A stretch of DNA of 64,000 nt. Source: an uncultured Cytophagales bacterium (GTDB lineage Bacteria > Bacteroidota > Bacteroidia > Cytophagales > Thermonemataceae). The DNA is taken from the NCBI GenBank assembly GCA_937911505.1, contig CALEMF010000112.1:1-64000 (forward strand), read 5' to 3'. The position numbers and the translations under genes were made by a program. Shown in pieces: positions 44,701 through 52,742 of this stretch. Within the stretch, counting starts at the first letter, position 1. Every line of letters starts with the position of its first letter. The notes under the pieces are model-generated. The model was not told where the DNA came from. It did no database searches and saw nothing but the letters and a program-made list of their open reading frames with translations.

Positions 44701-45480
44701 GGGGGTAAATGCGGTATCTTTGTCAGCGTTTTTTAAGCTTTGCTGCTGCTGTTCTAATGCTTCATTAAAAGCCTGCATCTTGCTTTGCATAAGTGACAAC
44801 TTAGCCATCAAGTCTGCTTCTTCTTTTGTATCGTTTGCTGGTTTGGCCTTCGGATGTTTCTCTTCTTGCTCCTCTCGCACAATGTTTACGATTTCTCTTC
44901 TTAAGTCTTCTCTGATAAGTGTATGGAAGAGCGAGCGAACATCTTCTTTCTGTCTTCTAGTAACATCATCCACAAGACGCGTCTGCTTCGATCTCATGAT
45001 GTTCAATAGTATTAGAAATAAGATGACATTGCATAAAACAACGATTATGGCACCATACACCAGCATTGCCTGTTGCTCACTTTGCTGTTCTTTATTAGCT
45101 TGATTATACTGGCCAACAAGCGTCTCTAGTTTTTGTACTCTCACAACCTCCGAGTCATTTTCTCGGTCCACTTGCGCTTTCAGCTCCTGTAGCTGTCGCT
45201 GATAATCTGTATGCAAGCGATCGATGGCGTTCTTAAAGTAGGTTGTATCTTGTGCTACAATGAGAGAAGTCTGGGATTGTAAGGCATTGGTTTGTAACCT
45301 GTGTTGGTATTCCAACTGCCTAATGTAGCGTTCTATTTGCTTTGTTCGTTCTTGAAGTACTCCGATAGTTGCTTTCTGTTTTTGCATAAGCAACTCCAGC
45401 TCCTTATCGCTCTCTTGAGCATAAACAGCGGAAGCCAACGTGGCTAAAAACATACAACATACAAACTTTCGAAGCTTCAT
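41791..45480 (-). CDS. Large Glu-rich repeat protein with coiled coil, membrane segment and C-terminal TPRs
   Basis: 1229 residues. Seen in order: a hydrophobic signal-like start (1-21), a Gln/Glu-rich coiled coil (about 25-135), a membrane helix (139-162), a charged helical part (about 165-260), a very acidic Glu/Thr/Ser-rich stretch (about 265-610), a TPR-like unit (about 615-650), a tract of imperfect repeats with the core EEPQTFEANEE (about 700-905), another acidic linker and a TPR domain (about 1053-1160). The repeat tract would be disordered. With a signal peptide and one membrane helix, either the acid part or the coil must face the cytosol; orientation is not determined. No enzymatic domain. 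Preceded by a good promoter at 45521-45551. It could be a scaffold that gathers proteins by its TPRs; function unknown. Confidence 0.9.
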   Translation of the reverse strand: MKLRKFVCCMFLATLASAVYAQESDKELELLMQKQKATIGVLQERTKQIERYIRQLEYQHRLQTNALQSQTSLIVAQDTTYFKNAIDRLHTDYQRQLQELKAQVDRENDSEVVRVQKLETLVGQYNQANKEQQSEQQAMLVYGAIIVVLCNVILFLILLNIMRSKQTRLVDDVTRRQKEDVRSLFHTLIREDLRREIVNIVREEQEEKHPKAKPANDTKEEADLMAKLSLMQSKMQAFNEALEQQQQSLKNADKDTAFTPIINREEAIEKEIDPTKKNNGYTEGVNNDAKKEVIEDEVTQPIQKEELSTSGSFKFVLQPEGIEKAKEEATEKQETDQLKEETFTPTDELENASIEDNIVEEMFEEEVKETEELEEEIAQEVIEETISSTEVENTTTEEDEEETTLTEETLEISTSPEEKATQEKKEEEPQELVEEVATFLAEIKTNSTDESTTEDTIEKDITASSTPLVEEEVFTTPIKSEEETTEEVLESPTTLIEEDTTIAPIEQEEKLVEEEVIEESTLPVEEEIVTTPTETEESAEVIEEEVASSFKPLVEEEIFSISSDAEEENIEEEVATQTDETSTEEETPIIEEEISTSTTLPTELEEEQETIELTETDAIVLFNEGRLQEALDIYKKLIAYYPDKKRYYTTQMEIMGSDIQQADTPKDSSVKMSEETIFERQEEAVETMDYTPSLETSEMIEEEVLVEEPQTFEANKKVEALETDEEVEEKPLVEEPQAFASNGETEETPIEELETFEVNEEAEETLVEEQPETFEANKEEVDTLVEEPRTFEANEEIEEEPFTEESQTSEENEEVAEILVEEPQVFETNEVVEENTLVEEQPEAFEANKEVVDTLIEEPQVFETNEETLEEPFTEESQTLEENEEIEEEPFTEESQILEEDEKKAEETFDTDTESSYKMIYSPTEVEESTEELPTDDELDNNITPFVERTLNNNIEVFVKEEVLVEEEEDDVVSEEKFFKNLASAELEEEISTLEENGAMLATDDTTEEEELDEFFETEEIEVDEEIEEEDEVVEEVSTGQEKSFMGVDYDSNYWLKKATEAYKAKQFERAIGYYTKVIKEGSETSYIAYTKRANCFHILREYDKAVSDYEQAIRLNPEFIPAYNNAVEIHILTDNFFQALTTLEQLSRVEKPTHYKAVELYLKLIAQKALHQTTDKTERELDVLLRENFNFNFSFKEIEDWLVTADIEPTNKRMIQVKTELLKMKRAA
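42770..43385 (-). repeat. Imperfect tandem repeat tract within the Glu-rich protein gene
   Basis: About 600 bases encoding roughly twelve variant copies of a short unit, core (V/I)EEPQ-x-FEANEE, with two subfamilies (EEPQ/FEAN and TEESQ/EEN). Two blocks of about 65-70 codons look like copies of one another, starting at VEEQPETFEANKEEVDTL and at VEEQPEAFEANKEVVDTL. The pattern implies expansion by slippage or unequal exchange followed by drift. Confidence 0.75.
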
Positions 45481-45520
45481 GAATTACTATACTTGAATTC
45501 GCTTTTTCCCCTAAGACCGT

Positions 45521-45551
45521 AAAAGATACGTTTATTTTCCTTAAACTTCAA
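45521..45551 (-). promoter_or_regulatory. Promoter of the Glu-rich repeat protein gene
   Basis: Read on the minus strand: TTG (45551-45549), 20 bases, TATCTTTT (45528-45521), differing from TAnnTTTG only in the last base. It would start transcription near 45514, 34 bases before the ATG at 45480. Confidence 0.5.
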
Positions 45552-45601
45552 TACTTGTACAGTTTTTTTCATCTTTTTACGTGAAAAAGCATTAAAAAGG
45601 T

Positions 45602-46126
45602 TTATTTTTCTGAACTTTCTTCTTGAAACCAAGCGGCATACTTTGGGTAATTATTGGCAATTCTTTGTATTTCACTCACCTTCTCTCCCGTGTATTTAAT
45701 AAACTTTGCAGGATTGCCTCCCCAAATGGTATTCTCATCTACTACGCTATTAGCGAGTACAATAGCACCAGCCGCAATGATAGCGCCACTTTTTATGTGG
45801 GCTCCGTCCATGACAATCGCTCCCATACCAATGAGAACGTCATCTTCTATAGTACACCCATGTACAATAGCATTGTGCGCAATAGAAACACGATTCCCTA
45901 CAATAGTTTTGGTTTTTTGATAGGTACAGTGAATCACTGCACCGTCTTGTACATTACAATAATCACCAAAGCGGATACTGTTAACATCTCCTCTTATGAC
46001 GGCATTGAACCATACTGTACAATGATTGCCCATTTGTACATCTCCTATAACGGTGGCATTCTCTGCAAAAAAACAGTTGTCACCCCAGTAAGGGGTGTAC
46101 CCTCTCAATGATTTAATAAGCGCCAT
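45602..46126 (-). CDS. Gamma-carbonic-anhydrase-like hexapeptide-repeat protein
   Basis: 174 residues of left-handed beta-helix repeats (NAVIRGDVNSIRFGDYCNVQDG, seen in part as VIRGDVNSI and HNAIVHGCTIED). Metal-ligand histidines in AVIHCTY, VSIAHNAIVHG are kept, as in the YrdA/PaaY/CaiE family, so it may bind zinc or iron. It could hydrate CO2 or act as a thioesterase/acyl-binding protein; no substrate can be assigned. Next gene on the minus strand after hemA, but separated from it by a terminator. Confidence 0.88.
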   Translation of the reverse strand: MALIKSLRGYTPYWGDNCFFAENATVIGDVQMGNHCTVWFNAVIRGDVNSIRFGDYCNVQDGAVIHCTYQKTKTIVGNRVSIAHNAIVHGCTIEDDVLIGMGAIVMDGAHIKSGAIIAAGAIVLANSVVDENTIWGGNPAKFIKYTGEKVSEIQRIANNYPKYAAWFQEESSEK

Positions 46127-46187
46127 AGTATATGTTTTCCTCCTTTAACTTAAAAAAGAAAAAGAAGGTTTTATTCGATAATAAAGA

Positions 46188-46214
46188 GGAGGCAGTTATT
46201 AGCAAACCGCCTCC
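46188..46214 (-). terminator. Terminator of hemA
   Basis: On the minus strand GGAGGCGGTT-TGCTAAT-AACTGCCTCC forms a 10-pair stem (one wobble) followed by TCTTTATT. It starts 29 bases after the hemA stop and precedes the carbonic-anhydrase-like gene. Confidence 0.75.
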
Positions 46215-46242
46215 TTTAAAGATTTTGTAGTATATATTTCGA

Positions 46243-47517
46243 TTACTTGGTTTTACTTGATTCGTTTTGCTTCTCAAGGTTGAATAAGTCATTGAGTACG
46301 TCAATGAGGGTATCTGCTTCTCCTCGCTTACATGCTGCTTTCAACTGTAATACAGGGAGTTTAATTATTTTTTGCATCATTCCTCTGGTTACCTTATCTA
46401 CTAATGCCTGCTCCTCCTCACTCATGCTTTTGAGATAGCGCGCCATTTCTTCGTGACGAATCTGCTCTAAAGCATCTTTCAGTTTATGAATAGTAGGTGA
46501 AATCTCCATCTCCTTCGTCCAATTTTTAAAGTCACGGATGGCTTCTTCAATAATTTGCTCCACCAACGGAATCGCTGCTAAACGTTGCTTTAAGGCCTCA
46601 TCTGCACGCATCTGTAACTGATCCACATCGTATACTAGCATACCTGGAACGCTCTCTACATCTTGTGCAACGCTTCTTGGTACAGAAAGGTCTATGAAGT
46701 ACTTATAGGAATATTGATTAATAGAAGCGATTTGCTCTTTGACGATAAAGGGATCGTTACGAGCAATCGACGAAATTACTACATCAGCTTCCTTGATATG
46801 TTGCCATACTTGATCGAATGAGTTTGCTTGAAAACCACACTCATCTGCCAAGGTTTGTGCTTTTTCAAAAGTACGATTGATGATATCTACATTTTTGAAA
46901 TCTTTGCTCACTAAATTTCTGCACACATCCTGACCAATTTCACCAACCCCTAGTACTAATACCTTGGGAGCTACTAAGTCGTTTGTAAGCTGTTCTATCA
47001 GCTCTACTGCAGCATAAGAAGTAGAAGCGGCACCATCCCTAAAAGGTGTTTCCTGTACCACTCTTTTATTAGTAAAAAAGATGGTATGCATCAGTCGATG
47101 CAGGAAGTGGCCTGCTAGCCCTTCATCTGCTGTCCACTGATAGGCTTTTTTTACTTGGTTGGGTATCTGCATATCACCCACTACTTGTGACTCCAGACCG
47201 ATTGCCACTCTAAATAAGTGTCTAATAGCCACCAAGCCCTCCATTTTTTGGAAATGGGAGGTATAGTTTTGTATTTCAGTTGCTTCCTTTTGTATACCTA
47301 TCAACTTAATGAGGGTATTATGATGATCTTTTGAAGCTGTGTAATAAATCTCTGTACGATTACAAGTAGAAAGAATGAGCATTTCTTCTACTTCTACGTA
47401 ATCTTTAATATTGGCTAGTATTTTCTTACAAGTGTTCTCGTCTAAAGCAACTTTCTCCCTTACTTCTAAGGGGGCGTTCTTGTACGATAAACTAATCGCT
47501 CTAAACTGGTAATGCAT
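46243..47517 (-). CDS. hemA: Glutamyl-tRNA reductase
   Basis: 424 residues. The catalytic Cys52 is in LILSTCNRTEIYY, the NADPH-binding glycine motif is LVLGVGEIGQDV and the dimerisation helices fill the C-terminus (about 310-420). It reduces glutamyl-tRNA to glutamate-1-semialdehyde, the first step of the C5 haem pathway. No hemB-D or hemL is adjacent. Minus-strand gene with an AT-rich divergent upstream region shared with a histidine kinase. Confidence 0.95.
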   Translation of the reverse strand: MHYQFRAISLSYKNAPLEVREKVALDENTCKKILANIKDYVEVEEMLILSTCNRTEIYYTASKDHHNTLIKLIGIQKEATEIQNYTSHFQKMEGLVAIRHLFRVAIGLESQVVGDMQIPNQVKKAYQWTADEGLAGHFLHRLMHTIFFTNKRVVQETPFRDGAASTSYAAVELIEQLTNDLVAPKVLVLGVGEIGQDVCRNLVSKDFKNVDIINRTFEKAQTLADECGFQANSFDQVWQHIKEADVVISSIARNDPFIVKEQIASINQYSYKYFIDLSVPRSVAQDVESVPGMLVYDVDQLQMRADEALKQRLAAIPLVEQIIEEAIRDFKNWTKEMEISPTIHKLKDALEQIRHEEMARYLKSMSEEEQALVDKVTRGMMQKIIKLPVLQLKAACKRGEADTLIDVLNDLFNLEKQNESSKTK

Positions 47518-47541
47518 GTTTATTCCTTTCTTGATATGTTA

Positions 47542-47549
47542 CAAAAATA
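47542..47549 (-). promoter_or_regulatory. Possible -7 element before hemA
   Basis: Read on the minus strand TATTTTTG fits TAnnTTTG and lies 25 bases before the hemA ATG. A short inverted repeat GTTA-N6-TAAC (47538-47551) surrounds it. No TTG is seen at the proper distance upstream. Confidence 0.3.
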
Positions 47550-47650
47550 ACATTATTCTTTTCTACATATGTATGACTTTTATCAGTATTAATCTATTTA
47601 TAACTATTCTAAATAGAATTTTACCGATAAGAGGCTTTCCCTATTTTTGT

Positions 47651-47681
47651 TTTGCTTCACCTCTGTAATATAATATCTTTG
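47651..47681 (+). promoter_or_regulatory. Promoter of the histidine kinase gene at 47713
   Basis: TTTG (47651-47654), 19 bases, TATCTTTG (47674-47681): a full match to the Bacteroidota primary sigma-factor promoter. Transcription would start near 47688, 25 bases before the ATG. Confidence 0.65.
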
Positions 47682-47712
47682 TTATACCTGAAAGTTTGGT
47701 AAATAGTATTTT

Positions 47713-48966
47713 ATGAATATCTATCAACATAAGTCTGAGTTTAAAATTGTCATATTTTCCTTAGCGCTTGTCATAGGGTTGGCTTCCTTGTACTATACCA
47801 ATAGCTTAGTAAATAAGTTAGTAGAACGAGAGAAAGAGCAGATAGAACTCTACGCAGCGGCTCTTCGCTACACACTAGATATCGAAAACGACCAACCACT
47901 CACTTTCATTTATCAGGAGATCATTTTGTCCAACAAATCAATTCCTGTTATCTCTACGGATATTGATGGGAATATTCTTTCACAAAAAAATATTCGTTTT
48001 CCTAAAAACGCTAGTGAAGAGGAGAAACAGCGTATTTTAGAGAATGAACTGGAAGTGATGAAAGAGGAAAATCCACCTATCGTAATGGTATTTGGTCAGA
48101 ATAAAGAGAATAGAAATTTTATTTACTACCGAAACTCTTACTTGATTTACCAGCTTCGCTACTATCCCTATGCACAACTGAGTGTAATTGCTATTTTTGG
48201 ATTTCTGACTTACATGGCCTTTAATTACTCCCGTAAAGCAGAACAAAATCGTGTTTGGATCGGTCTGGCAAAGGAAACGGCTCATCAACTGGGTACACCC
48301 ATTTCCTCTCTAATGGCTTGGGTAGAATACTTGCGTGATGATGACTTACTAAAGCATAGTGAGGTATTACCTGAATTGGAGAAGGATGTGAAGCGTCTAG
48401 AAATGATTACTGCCCGCTTCTCTAACATTGGCTCTAAGCCTGCGCTTCATAGCGAAGATGTGCACGGAGTAGTGAAAGGAATTGTCTCCTACTTAAGGCC
48501 ACGTATCTCTAATAAGGTAGATATACATATTATTAACTATTTACTTCCTGAGACACAGGTAAAAATGAATCGTTATTTGTTTGAATGGGTAGTAGAAAAC
48601 TTATGTAAAAATGCAGTGGACGCCATGAATAGTGTGGGTAGTATAGAGATAAAACTTAAGATTACTGCTAATCATAGAAAAATCATCATTGATATTTCCG
48701 ATACAGGCAAGGGTATTCAGAAATCTAAGATCAAGAAAGTTTTTGAGCCAGGTTATACAACCAAAAAAAGAGGTTGGGGATTAGGGCTTACGCTGGCTAA
48801 GCGTATCATAGAGGATTACCACGGTGGAAAGATATTTGTAAAGAGTTCAGAACCTAATAAAGGAAGTAAGTTTCGCATCGTGCTTAATCAGGAAACGCCA
48901 GAAGGGATCTTTAAAAAGTATGAGATTGTCAATAAGCTCAATCCTTTCACAGAACAAGTACAATAG
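47713..48966 (+). CDS. Membrane sensor histidine kinase
   Basis: 417 residues. Membrane segment 12-33, an extracytoplasmic region of about 120 residues, a second membrane segment about 152-172, then directly a HisKA-like helix with His190 in KETAHQLGTPISS and an HATPase domain (about 270-405) with N box ENLCKNAVDAM and DTGKGI and GWGLGLTLAKRI. No HAMP or PAS domain lies between. No response regulator is adjacent, so it is an orphan kinase. Signal unknown. Divergent from hemA, and preceded by a well-matched promoter. Confidence 0.93.
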   Translation: MNIYQHKSEFKIVIFSLALVIGLASLYYTNSLVNKLVEREKEQIELYAAALRYTLDIENDQPLTFIYQEIILSNKSIPVISTDIDGNILSQKNIRFPKNASEEEKQRILENELEVMKEENPPIVMVFGQNKENRNFIYYRNSYLIYQLRYYPYAQLSVIAIFGFLTYMAFNYSRKAEQNRVWIGLAKETAHQLGTPISSLMAWVEYLRDDDLLKHSEVLPELEKDVKRLEMITARFSNIGSKPALHSEDVHGVVKGIVSYLRPRISNKVDIHIINYLLPETQVKMNRYLFEWVVENLCKNAVDAMNSVGSIEIKLKITANHRKIIIDISDTGKGIQKSKIKKVFEPGYTTKKRGWGLGLTLAKRIIEDYHGGKIFVKSSEPNKGSKFRIVLNQETPEGIFKKYEIVNKLNPFTEQVQ

Positions 48967-49026
48967 AAGTGGTTTATATCTGTAATATACCTAGAAAAGA
49001 ACTATGAAAAACGCTTCTAAACGCCC

Positions 49027-49446
49027 TTACTTACCAAAGTATTTCTCTCTTAACTTATCGTCATAAAGGTCTGCATAGTAGCCAATTCGATCAAGCATCG
49101 CTGAGGCTTCACTCTTATCGAGTCCTTGTGCTTCTCGAATCATTTTGATGTAGGCGTAATTGTCTTTTACTGTAAAGGCTACACCATAAAGTGTATGGTT
49201 AATTTGGAGTAATTCGTGAAAAAAAGCTTCTCTATTTTCTGTAGGTACACCTACCACTGGTGAGAGTAGCTGAAAGTAAATCTGCTTATTACTCTCCATT
49301 TCCCATACATCTACCCATACACTAGCCGAACCCCGCTTGAGGTTCCACTGTCCTTCTAATTCTCCTCGTGAAGAAATGGGATCTACGCCTAAGTCTTTTA
49401 TGCAAGTCTCAACAATTTCGTAGTAATGTTTTATGCTCTCAGCCAT
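49027..49446 (-). CDS. YbjN-like/type III chaperone-like small protein
   Basis: 139 residues of the alpha/beta YbjN fold, related to type III secretion chaperones: a helix (about 1-18), a strand block (SASVWVDVWEMESNKQIYFQLLSPV), helices with REAFFHELLQINHTLYGVAF and a final strand and helix. The family binds partner proteins or regulates stress response; there is no T3SS in the window. Cytosolic. The adjacent genes give no hint on the partner. Confidence 0.75.
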   Translation of the reverse strand: MAESIKHYYEIVETCIKDLGVDPISSRGELEGQWNLKRGSASVWVDVWEMESNKQIYFQLLSPVVGVPTENREAFFHELLQINHTLYGVAFTVKDNYAYIKMIREAQGLDKSEASAMLDRIGYYADLYDDKLREKYFGK

Positions 49447-49550
49447 AAATGTAGCTTTTCAAGTATGTTTAATTCCTGAAAGATCAAAAAGTAAGAAATC
49501 AATGCTTTTGCATAAATTTCCTGTGCAAATATAAAATAATATTTGCACAA

Positions 49551-51233
49551 TCATAATTCCTCTTTCAAATCTCTTACAAAAAAAGCAAATCCACCTTCTC
49601 GCTTCAATAGCCTGAACTGAGGATGTTCTTTTTGCATCCGTTCTATATCAGTTACTTTTAGTACAAAATATACTTTTTTGTCTACGTTCCCTTCCAAAAG
49701 CCACTCTTCGTTAAGGCGGCCTTGCTCATCATACACTTCAGAATGATTGTAGGGAGGTACCTTGAAGTAGAAGTAGTGGGCATAACTTTTAAACCATAAG
49801 GTACTTACGTATACATCTTCTCCTTGTAATTGCTCGTAGAAGTTAACGGCAGGTCGTTGAGAATAGGCTTCGACTTTGGGAACAATCACCGCTAGGTAAC
49901 CCAACATACAAAAAGCAGTAGCATAGAAAATACTCAGTATACCACCGATGAACTGCTTACGTTCCAGTAACCAACTGCCCACAATGACCATCAGCCAGTA
50001 TATCAGCCCAAATAAAAACTCCCATCCTCCCCATTGAACTTCTGTCTTTAAGCAAGCTACTGCAAAAGGATCATCAATTAAATGGTAAAAAGCATTTTTG
50101 TAATAAGCAAAAAGGGGTAATCCGATAAGTAAAACTGAAAAAACTGTACCTAAAACAACTACTAAAGCTAGTGTGTAACGTGCTACCTTCTTGTCACGCT
50201 CCAGTAGAAAGTACAAGCTATAAGCAGCCAGAAAAGAAAGCGGAAAGTAGGCCATAGAAGAATAGTGTACGATCTTCGTCTTTACAATTGTAAAGACAAT
50301 CATCACCACCCAAAATAGAATAAGCATCCAGAGGCGGAAGTCAGGTTTCGTTACGTCATCATAATCTTCTTTTTTTACAAAGCTTTTTAGTGCAAAGGCA
50401 GACATAGGAAAACAACCCAGAAAAACTACTACAAAATGATAGTAAAAGGGTTGTTCGTGTCCTGCATCTGCAATAACGAGTAACCTAATCTGATAACGTA
50501 TGAACTCCTCGAAAAACCAGATACCATTTTTAGCAAGCTCTACGCCATACCAAACGGAAGTTACTAGCAATATGCTTATTGCAAAGGCTAGTATATTTTT
50601 AAAACTTGTTACGATAGTAAAACGCTGTGCTATCCAAAACACAAGGAAAGTTAAAAACACCAATAAAAAGCCTACAGGGCCTTTGGTCAAAACGGCCAGT
50701 CCGGTAAAAACGCCTGCATAAATCGCATACCTAAGGCTCATAGGTTGTTTTCGATGATGGATGGTCATAGCAAGATAAACGATCCCTAAGAAGATAAAAA
50801 AGTTAAATACAGGGTCGATGATCGCTGATTTAAAATATAAATGAGGTAAGAAAGAACCCAAATAAACGACCCCCCACAAAAAACCAAAACGCCCATCGTA
50901 CAAGCGCTTTCCTACACGATAGAAAACGAATAAAGTAAGGACACCAAAGAGCGCATTGGGCAATCTAGCGGCGAATTCATTGACGCCCAACAGTTGCATA
51001 GCGGCGGCTTGCAACCAAAAGAAGAGAGGTGGCTTCTCCCAGAAAGGCTTAAAGTTGATCTGTACCTTAAAGTAATCACCCGTAACAAGCATCTCACGTG
51101 CAGACTCCGCGAAGTTAATCTCGTCCCAGTCAAATAGATGTACAGACCAAAGAAATGGTATAAAAAAAAAGAGACCTGAGAGTATTAAGATAGGCAAGTG
51201 CAGCGCATGTTGCTTATCGAAAAGTCGACTCAT
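49551..51233 (-). CDS. GT39-type membrane glycosyltransferase (ArnT/PMT-like)
   Basis: About 560 residues from the ATG at 51233 (the frame is open to 51293). It contains about 11 membrane helices and the catalytic FDWDEINFAESAREM loop after the first helix, with the invariant Asp-Glu of the GT-C fold. A soluble periplasmic domain closes it (about 470-560). Such enzymes transfer a sugar from a polyprenyl-phosphate carrier to lipid A, lipid or protein on the periplasmic face. Acceptor unknown; Bacteroidota have several. Confidence 0.87.
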   Translation of the reverse strand: MSRLFDKQHALHLPILILSGLFFFIPFLWSVHLFDWDEINFAESAREMLVTGDYFKVQINFKPFWEKPPLFFWLQAAAMQLLGVNEFAARLPNALFGVLTLFVFYRVGKRLYDGRFGFLWGVVYLGSFLPHLYFKSAIIDPVFNFFIFLGIVYLAMTIHHRKQPMSLRYAIYAGVFTGLAVLTKGPVGFLLVFLTFLVFWIAQRFTIVTSFKNILAFAISILLVTSVWYGVELAKNGIWFFEEFIRYQIRLLVIADAGHEQPFYYHFVVVFLGCFPMSAFALKSFVKKEDYDDVTKPDFRLWMLILFWVVMIVFTIVKTKIVHYSSMAYFPLSFLAAYSLYFLLERDKKVARYTLALVVVLGTVFSVLLIGLPLFAYYKNAFYHLIDDPFAVACLKTEVQWGGWEFLFGLIYWLMVIVGSWLLERKQFIGGILSIFYATAFCMLGYLAVIVPKVEAYSQRPAVNFYEQLQGEDVYVSTLWFKSYAHYFYFKVPPYNHSEVYDEQGRLNEEWLLEGNVDKKVYFVLKVTDIERMQKEHPQFRLLKREGGFAFFVRDLKEEL

Positions 51234-51339
51234 ATATGATGCTATTTTTGAGTGTACATTAACAAAGGAAGAGATACATTCTACAAAAGCCAAATTTTTG
51301 AATAGCTTTCCTACAAGTTGTCTTGCCCACTATTGATTG

Positions 51340-51651
51340 CTATTTCTCAACTTTTGATAGCGATACGTTAGTAAAGGTAAACCCTACTCCTTCTGAAGTC
51401 TCTTCAAAATCTACTTGTAAATTGACTAAATACATGAGATGTGCCTTCTCTATAAGTACTGTTATCCCTTCGTAGTGGTAAGTAAGGTCGCTCTTCTTGG
51501 GTTTGTCGAACCCTAGCAAGAAACTCGCACCACATCCTCCTCCTTTAATACCAATTCGTAAGGCATATTCTTCAGGAATTCCCTTGTGTTGTATAATATT
51601 TTTTATCTCTTTTAGAGCGTTTGTAGTGATATCAATGGGTAATTCGAGCAT
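51340..51651 (-). CDS. HesB/IscA-type A-type carrier protein lacking the C-terminal Cys pair
   Basis: 103 residues of the HesB/IscA fold: ALRIGIKGGGCGASFLLGFD with the first conserved Cys, and GVGFTFTN near the end. In IscA, ErpA and SufA this is followed by a C-G-C-G-x-S-F tail carrying two further Cys ligands of the iron-sulphur cluster. Here the tail is VSLSKVEK and has none. The first Cys segment also carries only that one cysteine. It may therefore bind iron or a cluster in a different way, for example with glutathione or a partner. No suf or isc gene is adjacent. Confidence 0.85.
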   Translation of the reverse strand: MLELPIDITTNALKEIKNIIQHKGIPEEYALRIGIKGGGCGASFLLGFDKPKKSDLTYHYEGITVLIEKAHLMYLVNLQVDFEETSEGVGFTFTNVSLSKVEK

Positions 51652-51727
51652 ATTGTAACGACTATTTTTTCCACTCTCGTAAAATTAATTATTTTTGAAA
51701 CAGTAATATGATCTGAAAAATTCTTTT

Positions 51728-52261
51728 TTGTACTCCATGACTACGCTCCTTGCCGATTTAGCCAAGATTATCATTCCAGCCGCATTAGTATTATATGGCA
51801 TGTATCTCACTATACGCTCCTTCTTGAGTAAAGATTTTCAAAGAAGGCTTACTGAAATAAAACTTAAGCACACAGAAACTATTCTGACGAGCCGCCTCCA
51901 AGCCTATGAACGTATGTGTTTGTTTCTAGAAAGAATCACTCCTCCTAATATGCTTGTGCGTATTAACCCAAGTGAGTTTATCACTGGTGAACTACAACAG
52001 ATTATGCTTCACGAGGTTCGTAATGAGTTTGCACATAACCTTTCTCAGCAAGTGTATATGAGTAATAAAGCTTGGGACGCCATTAAGAAAGCCAAAGAGG
52101 AAATCATTACGCTTATCAACAATACCGCTATGCAACTTCCAGAAGAAGCGAAGGGATTAGAATTTGCCAAGTTGATTTTAGAAAATATGCGTGAATACAA
52201 CATAGATCCTACTACGGAGGCGCTTAATTTTATAAAGGAAGAAATCCAAGAACTTTTCTAG
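51728..52261 (+). CDS. DUF7935-like membrane-anchored hypothetical protein
   Basis: 177 residues: one N-terminal membrane segment (about 10-31, IIIPAALVLYGMYLTIRSFL) and a charged helical cytosolic part (TEIKLKHTETILTSRLQAYERM). A bacteroidetal family without known function. It ends tail-to-tail with the MerC-domain gene, with four bases shared (CTAG). Probably a small membrane-anchored scaffold or regulator (inference). Confidence 0.8.
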   Translation: MYSMTTLLADLAKIIIPAALVLYGMYLTIRSFLSKDFQRRLTEIKLKHTETILTSRLQAYERMCLFLERITPPNMLVRINPSEFITGELQQIMLHEVRNEFAHNLSQQVYMSNKAWDAIKKAKEEIITLINNTAMQLPEEAKGLEFAKLILENMREYNIDPTTEALNFIKEEIQELF

Positions 52262-52671
52262 GCTGGTAAGCGACACGATTTGCTACTCCTCAGCGCGCGC
52301 CAGTTAAATAAGTAAGCCAATAAGATGATACTAGCACCTATGATAGAGAGTACTACAGTAAAGTGATGCCAACTGTGGGCAACAAACATAAAAGTAAAGC
52401 CTACCAATAGTAGATATAGTGCCGTAGACTGTTTGTGCCGCTTACGATCCTTTATCAAAATATACAAGGCATACCCCAAACTTATTAGTAATACGACCCA
52501 CTCTATTACCTCCATAGCAACGAATTCTAAACCCAAAAAGGGTAAAGAAGTAATAAAAAAGGGCATAATAGCACAATGTATGGCGCATAAGAGCGGTAGA
52601 CTTAGCGCTATTTTATTGGTGGTAGAAGTGTTCTTAGTAGAACTAGAAGGTAGTTTTTTAGTCGTTTGCAT
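52258..52671 (-). CDS. MerC-domain membrane protein
   Basis: 137 residues, four hydrophobic segments. It carries the MerC signature LPLLCAIHCAIMPFF with the Cys pair (C-x2-H-C) thought to bind a soft metal ion such as Hg(II). MerC in mer operons imports mercury; chromosomal MerC-domain proteins of Bacteroidota stand alone, and no merA, merP or merT is here, so the metal is not known. Confidence 0.85.
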   Translation of the reverse strand: MQTTKKLPSSSTKNTSTTNKIALSLPLLCAIHCAIMPFFITSLPFLGLEFVAMEVIEWVVLLISLGYALYILIKDRKRHKQSTALYLLLVGFTFMFVAHSWHHFTVVLSIIGASIILLAYLFNWRALRSSKSCRLPA

Positions 52672-52742
52672 ACTCTAGACTTTGGAGTATAACTAGCTTA
52701 AATGCAACAAAGTTGCAAGTAAAGAAAATTTATTTTTATTCA

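Noticed and set aside
45623-46111. 162-codon frame opposite the carbonic-anhydrase-like gene
   Set aside because: Complement of a well-supported hexapeptide-repeat gene; no recognisable protein.
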